From NCBI GenBank assembly GCA_937888365.1, contig CALBFA010000072.1, positions 1 to 64,000 of the forward strand: 64,000 bases of DNA, in the 5' to 3' direction. Below the pieces are notes generated by a model that saw nothing but the letters and a program-made list of their open reading frames with translations, was not told the DNA's origin and did not search any database. Positions 50,363-61,086 of the stretch are shown piece by piece. Every line of letters begins with the position of its first letter. Positions within the stretch are counted from its first letter, which is position 1. The position numbers and the translations under genes were made by a program. Origin of the DNA: an uncultured Fidelibacterota bacterium. Lineage in GTDB: Bacteria; Fidelibacterota; UBA8477; JABMPR01.

Positions 50363-52807
50363 CTAATTCGCTACAATATTGACCAATTTATTCGGTATGA
50401 TGATCACTTTACGAACTGTTTTGCCCTGTGTGTGCGTCATAATATTTTCGTTTGATAATGCTAGTTTTTCCAGTTCAGATTTATCATAATCTTTAGCAAC
50501 TTCGCATTTTGCACGCACTTTTCCATTAACCTGCATAACAATCGTAAGCGTATCTTCTTTCAAATATGTTTCATCAAATGCTGGCCAAGGTACATACGAT
50601 ATTTCATTCGTATGTCCGTTTCGCTCATATAATTCAGCGGCCAAATGTGGTGCAAATGGACTCAAGAGTTGAATGAAAACATTGAATGTGCTTGACGGAA
50701 TCTTGTCCAATGTCCGTAAATGATTATGGAAAACCATTAGTTGCGAAATACCCGTATTAAACGAATAATTATCAAGGTCAAAGGTGACTTTTTTTATGGA
50801 TTCATGCATAATTTTTAGGGTATCGTTGGATGCCTCAATATCGGCAATATTGATTAGTCTGTCCTCGGTAATACTATGACGCCATATACGATTTAAGAAA
50901 CGAAATACGCCTTCAATGCCGCTGGTGTCCCAAGGTTTAGATTTCGTTAGAGGGCCCATGAACATTTCGTACAAGCGCATGGTATCGGCGCCATATTGCA
51001 TAATAACTTCGTCAGGATTAATGGCGTTACCTTTGGATTTAGACATTTTTTCGCCGTCGGAGCCTAAAATCATTCCTTGATTAATCAATTTTTGGAATGG
51101 CTCCTTCGTATGCACTTCGCCTATATCGTAAAGAAATTTGTGCCAGAATCGAGCGTAAAGCAAATGCAACACAGCATGCTCTGCCCCACCAATATATAAG
51201 TCAACGGGCATCCAATATTGTTCATTCTCTTTTGACCAAGCTCTGTCATTATTGCGTGGATCCGTAAAGCGCAAATAATACCAACAACTTCCAGCCCATT
51301 GTGGCATTGTGTTGGTTTCGCGGCGATACACTTCTCCTGTTTCGGGATCAACAACTTTGAGCCATTCGTGAGCATTTGCAAGGGGTGATTCCCCCGTTCC
51401 GCTTGGTTTAATTTGTTCCAATACAGGCAAGGTTAATGGTAAATCGTCCATGCTAACGGCAATATCTTTTCCATTTTCACCGTGTAAAATGGGGATTGGC
51501 TCGCCCCAGTACCGTTGGCGACTAAACAACCAGTCGCGTAATTTATAATTGATTGAGCCTTTCCCCTTACCCGTTATTTCCAACCAAGCAATCGTTGTTT
51601 TTATAGCAATGGACGGCTTTAAGCCATCAATAGAGAAATTTAATTCTGGATTTGATGAGTTGACCATGACGCCATTTTCAATCGCGGTAAAAGCCTCTTT
51701 TGTGATGTCTCCACCCGAAACGACTTCTATAATTGGCAAGTCAAAGGCTTGTGCAAAAGCATAATCTCTTTCGTCATGACCAGGGACTGCCATAATAGCG
51801 CCAGTGCCATATGACATCAATACATAGTCACTTATCCAAATGGGAATCTCTTTGCCATTGACAGGATTTACAGCGAATGCTCCAGTAAAAACGCCGGTTT
51901 TATCTTTGGACAATTCAGCGCGATCTAAATCGCTTTTTTTCGAAGCATTAAATTGATAATCCTTGATCTTTTGCTTCATTGAATCAATAGTTATGTCATT
52001 TACAAAAGGGTGCTCAGGTGCTATAACCATGTAAGTTGCACCAAAAAGAGTGTCAGGGCGAGTCGTAAAAACCGTTAAAGATTTATTTACGGATGGCACT
52101 AAGAATGCGACGTTTGCACCTTCACTCCGACCTATCCAATTGCGCTGCATACCTTTTACGGATTCGGGCCAATCTAAGGCGTCTAAATCGTCAATAAGTC
52201 TATCGGCGTAGGCTGTGATTTTTAACATCCATTGACGCATGGGTTTGCGAATAACGGAATAGCCGCCTCGGTCGCTTTTACCATCAATAACTTCTTCATT
52301 TGCGAGGACGGTGCCTAATTCTTCGCACCAATTGACGGAAACTTCTGCTTCGTAGGCCAAGCCTCTTTCATATAATTTTAGAAAAATCCATTGCGTCCAT
52401 TTGAAATAGGCTTCGTCTGTTGTATTGATTTCGCGATCCCAATCATAAGAGAATCCAAGTGATTGAATTTGGCGTTTGAATGTCGTAATATTTTCAGCCG
52501 TTTTTTCTTTTGGATGACGTCCTGTCTCAATGGCAAATTGCTCAGCCGGCAGTCCAAAGGCATCCCAACCCATAGGATGCAAAACATTAAAACCTTTCAT
52601 ACGCTTGTATCTCGCAAGAATATCCGTGGCTGTGTAACCTTCTGGATGACCTACATGCAAACCAGCACCCGATGGATATGGAAACATATCTAAAATATAA
52701 TATTTGGGTTTTGTCTTATCTAAATCAATTGATTTAAAGGTTTTATTTTCAAGCCACCTAGCCTGCCATTTTGGTTCAATCTTTCTAAAAGGGTAGTTTT
52801 CTGCCAT
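50363..52807 (-). CDS. leuS: Leucyl-tRNA synthetase
   Basis: LeuRS charges tRNA-Leu. The class I motif HIGH is seen in [19 protein letters not shown] (HVGH), the KMSKS loop in [17 protein letters not shown]. The editing CP1 domain is present ([42 protein letters not shown]), as is the C-terminal domain [14 protein letters not shown]. 814 aa is normal for a bacterial LeuRS. The 140-bp upstream stretch shows a small inverted repeat but no T-box features. Confidence 0.97.
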   Translation of the reverse strand: MAENYPFRKIEPKWQARWLENKTFKSIDLDKTKPKYYILDMFPYPSGAGLHVGHPEGYTATDILARYKRMKGFNVLHPMGWDAFGLPAEQFAIETGRHPKEKTAENITTFKRQIQSLGFSYDWDREINTTDEAYFKWTQWIFLKLYERGLAYEAEVSVNWCEELGTVLANEEVIDGKSDRGGYSVIRKPMRQWMLKITAYADRLIDDLDALDWPESVKGMQRNWIGRSEGANVAFLVPSVNKSLTVFTTRPDTLFGATYMVIAPEHPFVNDITIDSMKQKIKDYQFNASKKSDLDRAELSKDKTGVFTGAFAVNPVNGKEIPIWISDYVLMSYGTGAIMAVPGHDERDYAFAQAFDLPIIEVVSGGDITKEAFTAIENGVMVNSSNPELNFSIDGLKPSIAIKTTIAWLEITGKGKGSINYKLRDWLFSRQRYWGEPIPILHGENGKDIAVSMDDLPLTLPVLEQIKPSGTGESPLANAHEWLKVVDPETGEVYRRETNTMPQWAGSCWYYLRFTDPRNNDRAWSKENEQYWMPVDLYIGGAEHAVLHLLYARFWHKFLYDIGEVHTKEPFQKLINQGMILGSDGEKMSKSKGNAINPDEVIMQYGADTMRLYEMFMGPLTKSKPWDTSGIEGVFRFLNRIWRHSITEDRLINIADIEASNDTLKIMHESIKKVTFDLDNYSFNTGISQLMVFHNHLRTLDKIPSSTFNVFIQLLSPFAPHLAAELYERNGHTNEISYVPWPAFDETYLKEDTLTIVMQVNGKVRAKCEVAKDYDKSELEKLALSNENIMTHTQGKTVRKVIIIPNKLVNIVAN

Positions 52808-52947
52808 TGTAAATCCTATTTATTTTACGTGAGAATAATACTATCAAAAAAACGTTCTATATTAACATATCATTGCGGTGGCGCAATCGTGATTACTATA
52901 GTGTTTCTCTATGTTAAATCTATGATTATATGGGAAATGTCATCCTA

Positions 52948-53565
52948 TTAAAAAATGACTTTTAATACATAAAATCCACCCAAAAGTAAAACGACGAAGG
53001 CAATACTAAATGTATTAAAATGTTTCTCAATAAAGTCATGAATGGGCTCACCATATTTCCAAAGGAGTGCAGCGACCAAGAAAAATCGTGCGGCTCGTCC
53101 AACGGCTGATGCGATAATAAATAATGGGAATGATAACTCAAAAGCGCCGGCTGAAATTGTGATAATTTTATAAGGTATGGGCGTAAATCCCGCTGTAAAG
53201 ACCACGACAAATCCATAGTGAGTATATAAATCTTGGATATGAGCAAACGCTTCTTGCGTAAATCCAGGAATATTATTAAAAAACCATGCGGCAATTGAAG
53301 AGAATTCACCATTCGTCCACCATAAGTAATAACCAATGCCATATCCTAATATGCCACCAAATACGGAAAATACGCTCGCCATGGTCGCAAATTTAAAAGC
53401 TTTTTTTCGCGCGCCCAAAACAAGAGCGATTAGAAATGGATCAGGTGGGATTGGGAATATGGAACTTTCTGCAAATGTCCAAATTCCCAAAATAATACCA
53501 CCATAAGGCGTTTCAGCCCATGATAAGAGCCAGTCATAAAATCTTTTCAACCATTTCATTATCAT
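52948..53565 (-). CDS. DedA/YqaA-family membrane protein
   Basis: The 205-aa protein is of the SNARE-associated/DedA-like YqaA type. TPYGGIILGIWTFAESSIFPIPPDPFLIAL contains the conserved E and FPIPPD segment, and FVVVFTAGFTPIPYKIITISAGAF is the second repeat with the G(F)TPIPYK motif. Membrane spans at both ends. DedA members are implicated in undecaprenyl-phosphate or phospholipid flipping; this one has no tested role. ATG 53565 overlaps the stop of the GT2 gene (ATGA). Confidence 0.85.
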   Translation of the reverse strand: MIMKWLKRFYDWLLSWAETPYGGIILGIWTFAESSIFPIPPDPFLIALVLGARKKAFKFATMASVFSVFGGILGYGIGYYLWWTNGEFSSIAAWFFNNIPGFTQEAFAHIQDLYTHYGFVVVFTAGFTPIPYKIITISAGAFELSFPLFIIASAVGRAARFFLVAALLWKYGEPIHDFIEKHFNTFSIAFVVLLLGGFYVLKVIF

Positions 53566-54236
53566 ATATCCTTTACAATACTGGTCATCAGTAACTTAAC
53601 AAACTTCAGCGTATCATTAATATAGTCCATATGACTCGATTCATTCCCGTATATAACAGGTATTTCGACCCATTTTAGGGGAATAGCTAATTTCTTGGCT
53701 CTAAAGAATATGGCACTTTCAAATTGAAAACCGTCCTCATTAATTGTCCATAAAGAGTCTTGTTTTAAGGGGTATAATCGAAAACCAACCTGTGAATCAT
53801 AAATCCGTGTACCGACAAATAGTGAGAGTAGCGCGCTGGTCACGATATTTGAGAATCGTCTATCAAGAGGCATTGCGCTACCTTTTATATTTCGTCGTCC
53901 ATAGATGAGTGATTGAGGTGAGGATTTTGAGGTTTCTAAAAAAGAACCAATTGATTCGGGAGCGTGTTGTCCATCTGCATCCATTGTAATGGCATGAGAA
54001 AAGCCATTGCCTTTGAGCCAATTCAATCCGGTTTGCAAAGCGGCGCCTTTCCCCCTATTTATCTCATGCGTCAATAAGGTAATATTGGGGTCAAAATCAT
54101 CTGCCCTGATGCCATCGCTTGAGCCATCATCGACGATTACGATTTTAATATCCCATTTTTGAATTTCAGGTATTAATGCAATGAGGCGATGACGTCCCTG
54201 GTAAACAGGAATTACTATGGCGTAGTCGAATTTCAA
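53562..54236 (-). CDS. GT2-family glycosyltransferase
   Basis: A 224-aa GT2 enzyme: IVIPVYQGRHRLIALIPEIQ, IVDDGSSDGIRADDF, INRGKGAALQTGLNWL, AITMDADGQHAPESI, and a YDSQVGFRLYPL block followed by FQFESAIFFRAK. No membrane segments. This resembles small prenyl-phosphate or lipid glycosyltransferases of the DPM1 class. Its sugar and acceptor are unknown. It is coupled with the DedA gene by an ATGA overlap. Confidence 0.85.
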   Translation of the reverse strand: MKFDYAIVIPVYQGRHRLIALIPEIQKWDIKIVIVDDGSSDGIRADDFDPNITLLTHEINRGKGAALQTGLNWLKGNGFSHAITMDADGQHAPESIGSFLETSKSSPQSLIYGRRNIKGSAMPLDRRFSNIVTSALLSLFVGTRIYDSQVGFRLYPLKQDSLWTINEDGFQFESAIFFRAKKLAIPLKWVEIPVIYGNESSHMDYINDTLKFVKLLMTSIVKDI

Positions 54237-54271
54237 TTAATTCAAGAAGTTATGAGATAGTTTGTATCAAA

Positions 54272-56743
54272 TTAAAATACACTATCCGCTACAACGCGTG
54301 TTTTTTTAGGCGTCTTTTTTATTTTAAAGTTCAGTTCATTTTTTCGTAAATCTATTGAAACTGCATCACCGGGATTTATTTCTCCTTGTAACATTTTCTC
54401 AGCAATAATATCTTCTATTTTAACTTGAATTTCTCGCTTCAAAGGGCGTGCACCATGATGTTTTTCCTTGATGCCTTGCACAATAAACTTTTTTACGCGT
54501 GCCGAGACTTTTACATCAATTTGTTGCTCTTTTGCATAGCGTTGAACTTCCGAAAAAATATTGTCAAAAATTTTAATCAACTCTTTTTCACCCAATGAGT
54601 TAAAAATATGCGATTCGGTAAGGCGGTTCAAAAATTCGGGTTTAAAGGTATGTTTCATTTCCTTCAAAATGGTTGCTTTTTGTTCTTCCATTTTAGCTGA
54701 ATCATTTTTATCCCCAAATCCAATGGATGGTGTTGAAAGATTTTTTACGCCTAAATTTGAGGTCAAAATGAGAATCGTATTTCTAAAATCTATTTTATTA
54801 CCCAGAGAATCTGACAATGTCCCTTCATCCATGATTTGAAGGAGCATATTGTAAACTTCGGGATGCGCTTTTTCGATTTCATCAAATAGCACGACTGAAT
54901 AAGGGCGTCGTTTGACGGCTTCTGTCAATGTCCCCCCTTCTTCAAAACCGACATATCCAGGAGGGGCGCCAATTAAGCGGGAGACATTGAATCGCTCCAT
55001 ATATTCAGACATATCCATCTTAATTAACGCTTTTTCATCTTGATAAATATATTTTGCCAAGACTTTTGCGAGTTCCGTTTTCCCAACACCTGTTGGTCCT
55101 AAAAACAAGAAACTGCCAATGGGCATTTTGGGATCTCTCAATCCACTACGCGAACGACGAATCGCTTTAGACAATGCCGAAACAACATGGTCTTGGCCAA
55201 TTAAATGTCGGCTAATTTCTTTCTCAAGTTTCAGCAGTCGTTTGGCTTCTGTCTTTTTAATATTGTCAACGGGAATGCCGGTAATAAGGGCAACGACTTC
55301 CGCCATGTCTTGCTGGGTTACCTTAGGCGGATTTGTCTTAAGACTAACTTCCCAATCTTCATTTGCTTTAGCAAGTTTTGCAGAAAGCTGACGTTCCATG
55401 TCTCTCAAACTCGCTGCTTTTTCAAATTCTTGTGTTTTAACGACATCTTCTTTTTCAAGACGTAGCGCTTCGATTTCTTTTTCAATGGCGAGTATTGATT
55501 TAGGGACATCAACGTTGGCAAGACGGACACGTGAGCCACTTTCATCCATAATGTCGATGGCTTTGTCAGGATGATGTTTATCCGCGATATAGCGCGTCGA
55601 AAGTGAAACAGCCGCCTCTAATGCATCCTTTTCGTATTCTACATTATGATGCGCTTCATACCGATCTTTCAATCCCAATAGTATTTGCAATGTCTCTGCG
55701 GAACTGGGTGCTTCGATATTCACTTTCTGGAATCGTCTATCTAATGCACCATCTTTTTCAATATTTTTACGATATTCATCTAAGGTTGTCGCACCAATAC
55801 AATGGATGTCGCCGCGAGCTAATGCAGGCTTAAACATATTGGCGGCGTCTAAAGAACCACTCGCCGAACCAGCGCCGACAATTGTGTGCAATTCATCAAT
55901 AAAAAGGATGATATTGGAATTCGTTTCCAATTCTGTCATGATGGATTTCATCCGCTCTTCAAATTGACCTCTGTATTTTGTTCCAGCGATTAAACCCGAC
56001 AAATCGAGATTGACGATGCGTTGATTATACAAAACCCGCGGTACTTTACGATTGATGATGCGTAATGCCAAGCCTTCGGCGATGGCTGTTTTACCAACGC
56101 CAGCTTCCCCTATCAACACAGGGTTATTCTTTTTCCGACGCGATAATATTTGTGCCACGCGCTCAATTTCTTTATTGCGACCAATCACCGGATCTAATTT
56201 TCCACCTCGAGCTAATGCGGTCAAATCACGACCAAAATGATCGAGAGAGGGCGTTTTGCTAGTAGATGAACTCTTTAATGGCTTTTCAACTTCCAATTCG
56301 TCGTCTTCAATTTTAGGCGAAAATTCTAATTCATCACGAATAACTTCATAATCCAATTTAAAATAAGTTAGGACTTCGGCTGCAATACCTTCATGCTCAC
56401 GTGCAATGGCCAATAATAGATGTTCGACATCAACAGTTTCTGCACTTAAATCTTTCGCTTCTTGATAGGTATTTCGTAAAATACGCTCTGCTCTTTTTGT
56501 AAAAGGCAAAGTTCCAAGAACCATCGTTCCACCATTTGTGCGAATTTGGTCCTCAATATGCATCTTTAGTTCTGCAATATCGATTGAAAGATTAACCAAT
56601 ATTGAAATAGCTTTGTTATTATGCTGATTTATGATGCCCAACATAAGATGCTCGCTTCCGATATAAGTGTGTCCTAAACGAACAGCTTCTTCTTTGGCGA
56701 GTTGTATAACTTTTTGGAGTCTGCTATGAAAATTTGTTTTCAC
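54272..56743 (-). CDS. clpC: ATP-dependent Clp protease ATP-binding subunit ClpC
   Basis: AAA+ unfoldase that feeds ClpP. The N-terminal Clp domain ([20 protein letters not shown]) is followed by AAA1 with [39 protein letters not shown], a UVR-type middle segment [15 protein letters not shown] that identifies ClpC rather than ClpB, and AAA2 with [17 protein letters not shown] and [23 protein letters not shown] likely ClpP loop IGF is seen in [10 protein letters not shown]. 823 aa, normal. No adjacent regulator genes such as ctsR/mcsAB. Confidence 0.95.
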   Translation of the reverse strand: MKTNFHSRLQKVIQLAKEEAVRLGHTYIGSEHLMLGIINQHNNKAISILVNLSIDIAELKMHIEDQIRTNGGTMVLGTLPFTKRAERILRNTYQEAKDLSAETVDVEHLLLAIAREHEGIAAEVLTYFKLDYEVIRDELEFSPKIEDDELEVEKPLKSSSTSKTPSLDHFGRDLTALARGGKLDPVIGRNKEIERVAQILSRRKKNNPVLIGEAGVGKTAIAEGLALRIINRKVPRVLYNQRIVNLDLSGLIAGTKYRGQFEERMKSIMTELETNSNIILFIDELHTIVGAGSASGSLDAANMFKPALARGDIHCIGATTLDEYRKNIEKDGALDRRFQKVNIEAPSSAETLQILLGLKDRYEAHHNVEYEKDALEAAVSLSTRYIADKHHPDKAIDIMDESGSRVRLANVDVPKSILAIEKEIEALRLEKEDVVKTQEFEKAASLRDMERQLSAKLAKANEDWEVSLKTNPPKVTQQDMAEVVALITGIPVDNIKKTEAKRLLKLEKEISRHLIGQDHVVSALSKAIRRSRSGLRDPKMPIGSFLFLGPTGVGKTELAKVLAKYIYQDEKALIKMDMSEYMERFNVSRLIGAPPGYVGFEEGGTLTEAVKRRPYSVVLFDEIEKAHPEVYNMLLQIMDEGTLSDSLGNKIDFRNTILILTSNLGVKNLSTPSIGFGDKNDSAKMEEQKATILKEMKHTFKPEFLNRLTESHIFNSLGEKELIKIFDNIFSEVQRYAKEQQIDVKVSARVKKFIVQGIKEKHHGARPLKREIQVKIEDIIAEKMLQGEINPGDAVSIDLRKNELNFKIKKTPKKTRVVADSVF

Positions 56744-56856
56744 AATTATTCCTTTATTGTAATTTGATGATAGTGATTATTGATCGTTGCATTTGAATAG
56801 TTTGTTCCCCATTTAATATTATGATGTCTTTGTCCTTTTTGTTCCGCTATCTTAAA

Positions 56857-59706
56857 CTAATTATCTTTGGTCTTAAACCAATTTGTCACACCGTCAATAA
56901 GCTCATTTTCATTTGAAATTGAAACATGCGGAATTTCACATGAAATTCGGAATGCACTTCCATAGCGCTTGGTAAATATTCGATCGTCTAAAGAAATTAC
57001 AGCGCCAAAATCTTTGGTACTACGGATAAGTCGTCCAATACCCTGCCTATATTTCATGACAGCTTCAGGAACAGAATATTCCATAAAATCCTGGCCACCA
57101 CGATTTTTTATGGCTTCAGAATTCGCTTTAACAATTGGCTCAGATGGGACTAAAAATGGCAATTTTGCGATTACAAGGAGTTGCAATGCTTCGCCAGGTA
57201 CATCAATTCCTTGCCAAAAGCTGTCAGTCGCCAAAAGGACGGAGCCTTTTTTCTTCTTGAATTCGTTAACAAGAGCAATACGAGAGGTTCGATTATTTTG
57301 TACGAGAAGTGTTCGTTTTTTATGTTTAAAATGAGGTTCAAGTGCTTTTTCCCAACTCATTAACATAGAATAAGACGTAAAAAGAATGAGTGTCCCAACT
57401 TCATTTTTTTCCCAGATTGCATCCAGAACATTCAACACGCGTCGATTGTAATCAGGTTGATAATTGTTACCGAAAAATGTTGGGACAAAAGCTCTTGCTT
57501 GTTTTTCATAATTGAAAGGCGATGAATACTCCCTTGTAACGCATTTTGGATGATTTAACAGTCCAACTCGTTTGAGAAAATATTCAAAATTGTTATTTAT
57601 TTTCAAGGTGGCCGATGTGAGAATAGCCGCGTCAATATCTTGAAATAATTTGCTATGTAATTCCTCACCAATATTGAGTTTGACCTGAATAAAACGTATC
57701 TGAACATCGCTTTGATTAGGGCTTATTTCCAACCAATAAATCATTTCTGGTTTTTCCGCTGACGTGATGGAATCAATAATATTGAGGCTTCCTTCAATTT
57801 CCATAGATGTACTTAACGCTCGCGTTAGCCATTCTTCTATGCTAGGTGCATCAATTTCTTCTTGTACATTTTGGATGGCTTTTATAATGCGCTGGAGACT
57901 ATTCGAAACTTCACTCAACTCTGTCACGAGTTTATAGAGCTCGGGACGCGTATTTTCAAACACCCCGTCATGAGCATGGAACAATCGTTTATAGGTAAAT
58001 TTGGCGTTTTGCAGCTCATTGTCGTAATCCAAACGGAATCGTTTGAAAAACTCGACTGTTGTGCTTTGAAGGCCATGAATGTCGTCTTGTAAATAGTCAA
58101 TTTGATCCGCGACTTTATTTTTCCAGCTTCCATCATGTTTGACTAAATGATGTTTTAAATCGACGAGTAGTCCCGTTTTTTTACGACCCTCATAGAATAA
58201 AGTATCAAGATGTTGCTTGATGGAGAAATATGAGAATTCGTTGGCAAAGAATTGATACGCACTTTTTTCTAATAGATGCGCTTCATCAACGATAAGCCTT
58301 GAATAACCGGGTAAAATGGCATGATCGGCTGAGGCATCACTCAATAATAAAGAATGATTAACGACAAGAATATCAGCGGAATATGCAACTTTTCGAATTT
58401 TTCCTAAGTAACAATATCCATTTCCAGAACAAATTGAGGTCGTGCAGAAGCCAGGTTCACAACAGAGTTGCGACCAAACTCTATTTCGAGCTACGGAGAA
58501 ACCGTTGTGCTCATCAATATCGCCCGTCAAGGTTTCATAAACCCACATGACAATTGTGGATAGATTGAGTTTATCCGAGTCCGTAAAGCGCCAATCAATA
58601 TCTCGCAAGGATCGTTGCCATTTAGTTTTGCATAGATAGTTGGATCGTCCTTTTATTAAAACAGCCTTAACAGGTTGTTTTAATTTGTGTTGAATAAAGG
58701 GGATTTCCTTGTGAAAAAGTTGATCCTGCAAATTCTTTGTATTACATGAAATGACGATGGGTTCCGTTTCTTCGAGTTCTTCGCGAAATAGTATTGCAGG
58801 AACCGTATAGGCCAGCGATTTACCAACACCCGTACCTGCCTCCGCTATCAATATTTCTTTATCGATAAAAGCATTCTTTACATCATTCGCCATTTCAATT
58901 TGAGCGGGTCGTGCTTCGTAATGATCTAATTGTTGGGATAAAATGCCATTATTTTCAAAAATTTCGTCAATAGAATGTATCGAACTATCATCATCGGATT
59001 CGCGAATGTTGGGCAAATTATGAAGGGTTCTATTTTCCCATTTTTCATAAATTTCCAAAGCATGGCCTTGAAGCATCCAATTGACCATATTGACAAAGAG
59101 ATATTGATTCGGATGGCTGGTACTTTTGAGAATGGAGATAATTGTTTGCAATTGTTCAATCGTCATTCTCGCCATTTCTGATAACAAATGCAAAAATATT
59201 TCGGCGACTAATTTTGCATCGAAATCAGCGCGATGAGCACCTTCTGCACTAACGCCATAAAATTCTGCAACGGTTCCTAATTTATGATTGACTAAATCAT
59301 AGCGAAATGTCTGTGCTAAAGGCAATGTGTCTAAAAGTTCGTTATCGAGACTTGCGCCATCAATTTGAAGTCTTTTCTCTCGAAGGAAACCGACGTCAAA
59401 AGCAATATTGTGAGCGATGAGAGGTAAATCACCGAAGAAATCCCACCACTCGTCGATTAAATCGTCAATTTTAGATGCATTTTTGACCATTGCATCGTCA
59501 ATACCTGTAAGTTTAATAATAAATTCTGGTATAGGAATCGGGGGTTTTACGAGATGATGCATCGTATCAACAATGACGCCGTCTTTCACCTTTACGGCAC
59601 CGAATTCTATGATATAATCCGATTTATTATTAAGTCCGGTAGTTTCTAAATCAAACGAAACAAACTCAGATATACCAATACCTTTTAAAAACTTTTTATA
59701 AGACAC
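56857..59706 (-). CDS. dinG: DinG-type helicase with N-terminal DnaQ-like exonuclease
   Basis: A two-part protein of 949 aa. Residues 15-170 are a DEDDh 3'-5' exonuclease: FVSFDLETTGLNNKSDYIIEFG (D, E), AHNIAFDVGFLREKRLQ (D) and GAHRADFDAKLVAEI (H, D). The rest is an XPD/DinG helicase: LIAEAGTGVGKSLAYTVPA Walker A, DEAH in LIVDEAHLLEKSA, and four cysteines (LCKTKWQ; CCEPGFCTTSICSGNGYC) compatible with a 4Fe-4S cluster. C-terminal GIGRLIRSTKDFGAVISLDDR. The same fusion occurs in Firmicutes DinG. It likely acts on DNA repair intermediates. Confidence 0.92.
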   Translation of the reverse strand: MSYKKFLKGIGISEFVSFDLETTGLNNKSDYIIEFGAVKVKDGVIVDTMHHLVKPPIPIPEFIIKLTGIDDAMVKNASKIDDLIDEWWDFFGDLPLIAHNIAFDVGFLREKRLQIDGASLDNELLDTLPLAQTFRYDLVNHKLGTVAEFYGVSAEGAHRADFDAKLVAEIFLHLLSEMARMTIEQLQTIISILKSTSHPNQYLFVNMVNWMLQGHALEIYEKWENRTLHNLPNIRESDDDSSIHSIDEIFENNGILSQQLDHYEARPAQIEMANDVKNAFIDKEILIAEAGTGVGKSLAYTVPAILFREELEETEPIVISCNTKNLQDQLFHKEIPFIQHKLKQPVKAVLIKGRSNYLCKTKWQRSLRDIDWRFTDSDKLNLSTIVMWVYETLTGDIDEHNGFSVARNRVWSQLCCEPGFCTTSICSGNGYCYLGKIRKVAYSADILVVNHSLLLSDASADHAILPGYSRLIVDEAHLLEKSAYQFFANEFSYFSIKQHLDTLFYEGRKKTGLLVDLKHHLVKHDGSWKNKVADQIDYLQDDIHGLQSTTVEFFKRFRLDYDNELQNAKFTYKRLFHAHDGVFENTRPELYKLVTELSEVSNSLQRIIKAIQNVQEEIDAPSIEEWLTRALSTSMEIEGSLNIIDSITSAEKPEMIYWLEISPNQSDVQIRFIQVKLNIGEELHSKLFQDIDAAILTSATLKINNNFEYFLKRVGLLNHPKCVTREYSSPFNYEKQARAFVPTFFGNNYQPDYNRRVLNVLDAIWEKNEVGTLILFTSYSMLMSWEKALEPHFKHKKRTLLVQNNRTSRIALVNEFKKKKGSVLLATDSFWQGIDVPGEALQLLVIAKLPFLVPSEPIVKANSEAIKNRGGQDFMEYSVPEAVMKYRQGIGRLIRSTKDFGAVISLDDRIFTKRYGSAFRISCEIPHVSISNENELIDGVTNWFKTKDN

Positions 59707-59726
59707 AAACTCTCTTTTCTTTTATT

Positions 59727-60899
59727 TTAAAAACCAATGTAAGCCTTTGTCACATCAATCAATACTTTTGGACGAATCATGGCAAATTGTGTAAAGATTT
59801 TTAATAAGGATAATTCTTCAGCAGGATATTTTTCCAACGAAACTGCTATTTTATTAAAATCATCATCTTCAAGCGTCGCAAGTGCATTGGCAATGCGATA
59901 TAGACGTCTATGATTCGTTCCCGCAGCTTTATCCCATTTATCTTCATAGGGTTTAAGGTTTTGAGCTGAGACGTCATTTTTAGCGATTGCTTCCACTGCT
60001 GTTAACGCTGCCAATTTTCCACCGTGCATACCGGCGATAATACCGCCACCCGTCACTGGATTGACCATTCGAGCCGCATCTCCCGTTAGCATTATACCAT
60101 TAGAGACAATTTTCTTCAATGTATGCGAAACCGGTACCAATCCACAAACGGACGTTAATGGCGAGGCTTTTGGGTATTGTTCTTGCATAAATTTGTTGAG
60201 CAAATCAATGGCCTTAATATTTTTACTATCAAATCCGTTTACACCCAAACCGATATTCGCCTGTCCATTTCCCTTCGGGAAAACCCATAAATAGCCACCA
60301 GGCGCAATCTTTTTGCCAAGATAAAACTGGATTATTTCTTCGTCAATATCAATATTTGAAACCGTATATTGAAAACAAGAATCAGCGTCACCCAATTTTA
60401 AAGCGGTCCGCATCCCCGCCATCCTTCCAACTCTGGACTCAACGCCATCGGCTGCAATAACGACCTTGCTACGAACTTCAAATTTTTTACCTAAATGTTC
60501 GTATTTTACGCCAACGACGGTATCATTTTCCATAATGACGTCATATACATAGGCTTTTGTCAGAATTTCGGCACCTGCTTTGGCGGCATAATTCGCCAAT
60601 TGATAATCAAAAATTCGACGATGGAGTACAAAGCCTTTGTGTTTGGATTCAAACGTAATCTTTGTTCCGCCCGGGGACTGCATACTTATTTTATGTATCG
60701 TTGATGCAATCCACGATGGCTCTGGTTCGAAAAATTGTCTTAAGCCTGCTTCAGACGTCGCTTCGCCGCATCGAACAGGCATACCGATATCGCGATCTTT
60801 TTCAAGCATTAAAACCGTTAGCCCCGCTTTGGCGGCAAAATAAGCTGCAGTAGAACCGGCAGGTCCTCCACCAACGACGATTAAATCAAACGTTTTCAT
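59727..60899 (-). CDS. Geranylgeranyl reductase family FAD protein
   Basis: This 390-aa flavoprotein begins DLIVVGGGPAGSTAAYFAAKAG (FAD-binding GxGxxG) and GMPVRCGEATSEAGLRQFFE with the conserved cysteine. The GGR motif PGGYLWVFPKGNGQANIGLGV is near residue 200, and LTGDAARMVNPVTGGGI follows. The family reduces double bonds of geranylgeranyl groups in chlorophyll, archaeal lipids or menaquinones. Here a ferredoxin gene (overlap 14 bases) and UbiA gene follow upstream, so it may use ferredoxin as electron donor. Which lipid is reduced is open. Confidence 0.88.
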   Translation of the reverse strand: MKTFDLIVVGGGPAGSTAAYFAAKAGLTVLMLEKDRDIGMPVRCGEATSEAGLRQFFEPEPSWIASTIHKISMQSPGGTKITFESKHKGFVLHRRIFDYQLANYAAKAGAEILTKAYVYDVIMENDTVVGVKYEHLGKKFEVRSKVVIAADGVESRVGRMAGMRTALKLGDADSCFQYTVSNIDIDEEIIQFYLGKKIAPGGYLWVFPKGNGQANIGLGVNGFDSKNIKAIDLLNKFMQEQYPKASPLTSVCGLVPVSHTLKKIVSNGIMLTGDAARMVNPVTGGGIIAGMHGGKLAALTAVEAIAKNDVSAQNLKPYEDKWDKAAGTNHRRLYRIANALATLEDDDFNKIAVSLEKYPAEELSLLKIFTQFAMIRPKVLIDVTKAYIGF

Positions 60900-61086
60900 T
60901 TTTCATCTCATTCGATTTTTTAAGGGAAAGTACTGATATTGGACACACCCAAATACACAGTTGACAATCGGTACAGGTAATAGGGTTTATGATAATTTCC
61001 GCTTCTTTGAGTTCGATTGCATCAACAGGGCAAACAGACACACAACCTCCACAGAAATCACATAGATTATCTTTTATTTCAATCAT
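60886..61086 (-). CDS. Ferredoxin, 2[4Fe-4S]
   Basis: 66 aa with two cluster motifs: CDFCGGCVSVCPVDAI and CTDCQLCIWVCPISVL, each CxxCxxCxxxCP. Typical small electron carrier. Its end overlaps the reductase gene, its start overlaps the UbiA gene by four bases (ATGA). It probably supplies the reductase with electrons. Tail is lysine/glutamate-rich (KKSNEMKNENV). Confidence 0.93.
   Translation of the reverse strand: MIEIKDNLCDFCGGCVSVCPVDAIELKEAEIIINPITCTDCQLCIWVCPISVLSLKKSNEMKNENV

Noticed and set aside
52808-52947. T-box riboswitch upstream of leuS
   Set aside because: The region lacks the T-box sequence and specifier stems; only one small inverted repeat, ATTGCG/CGCAAT, is seen.
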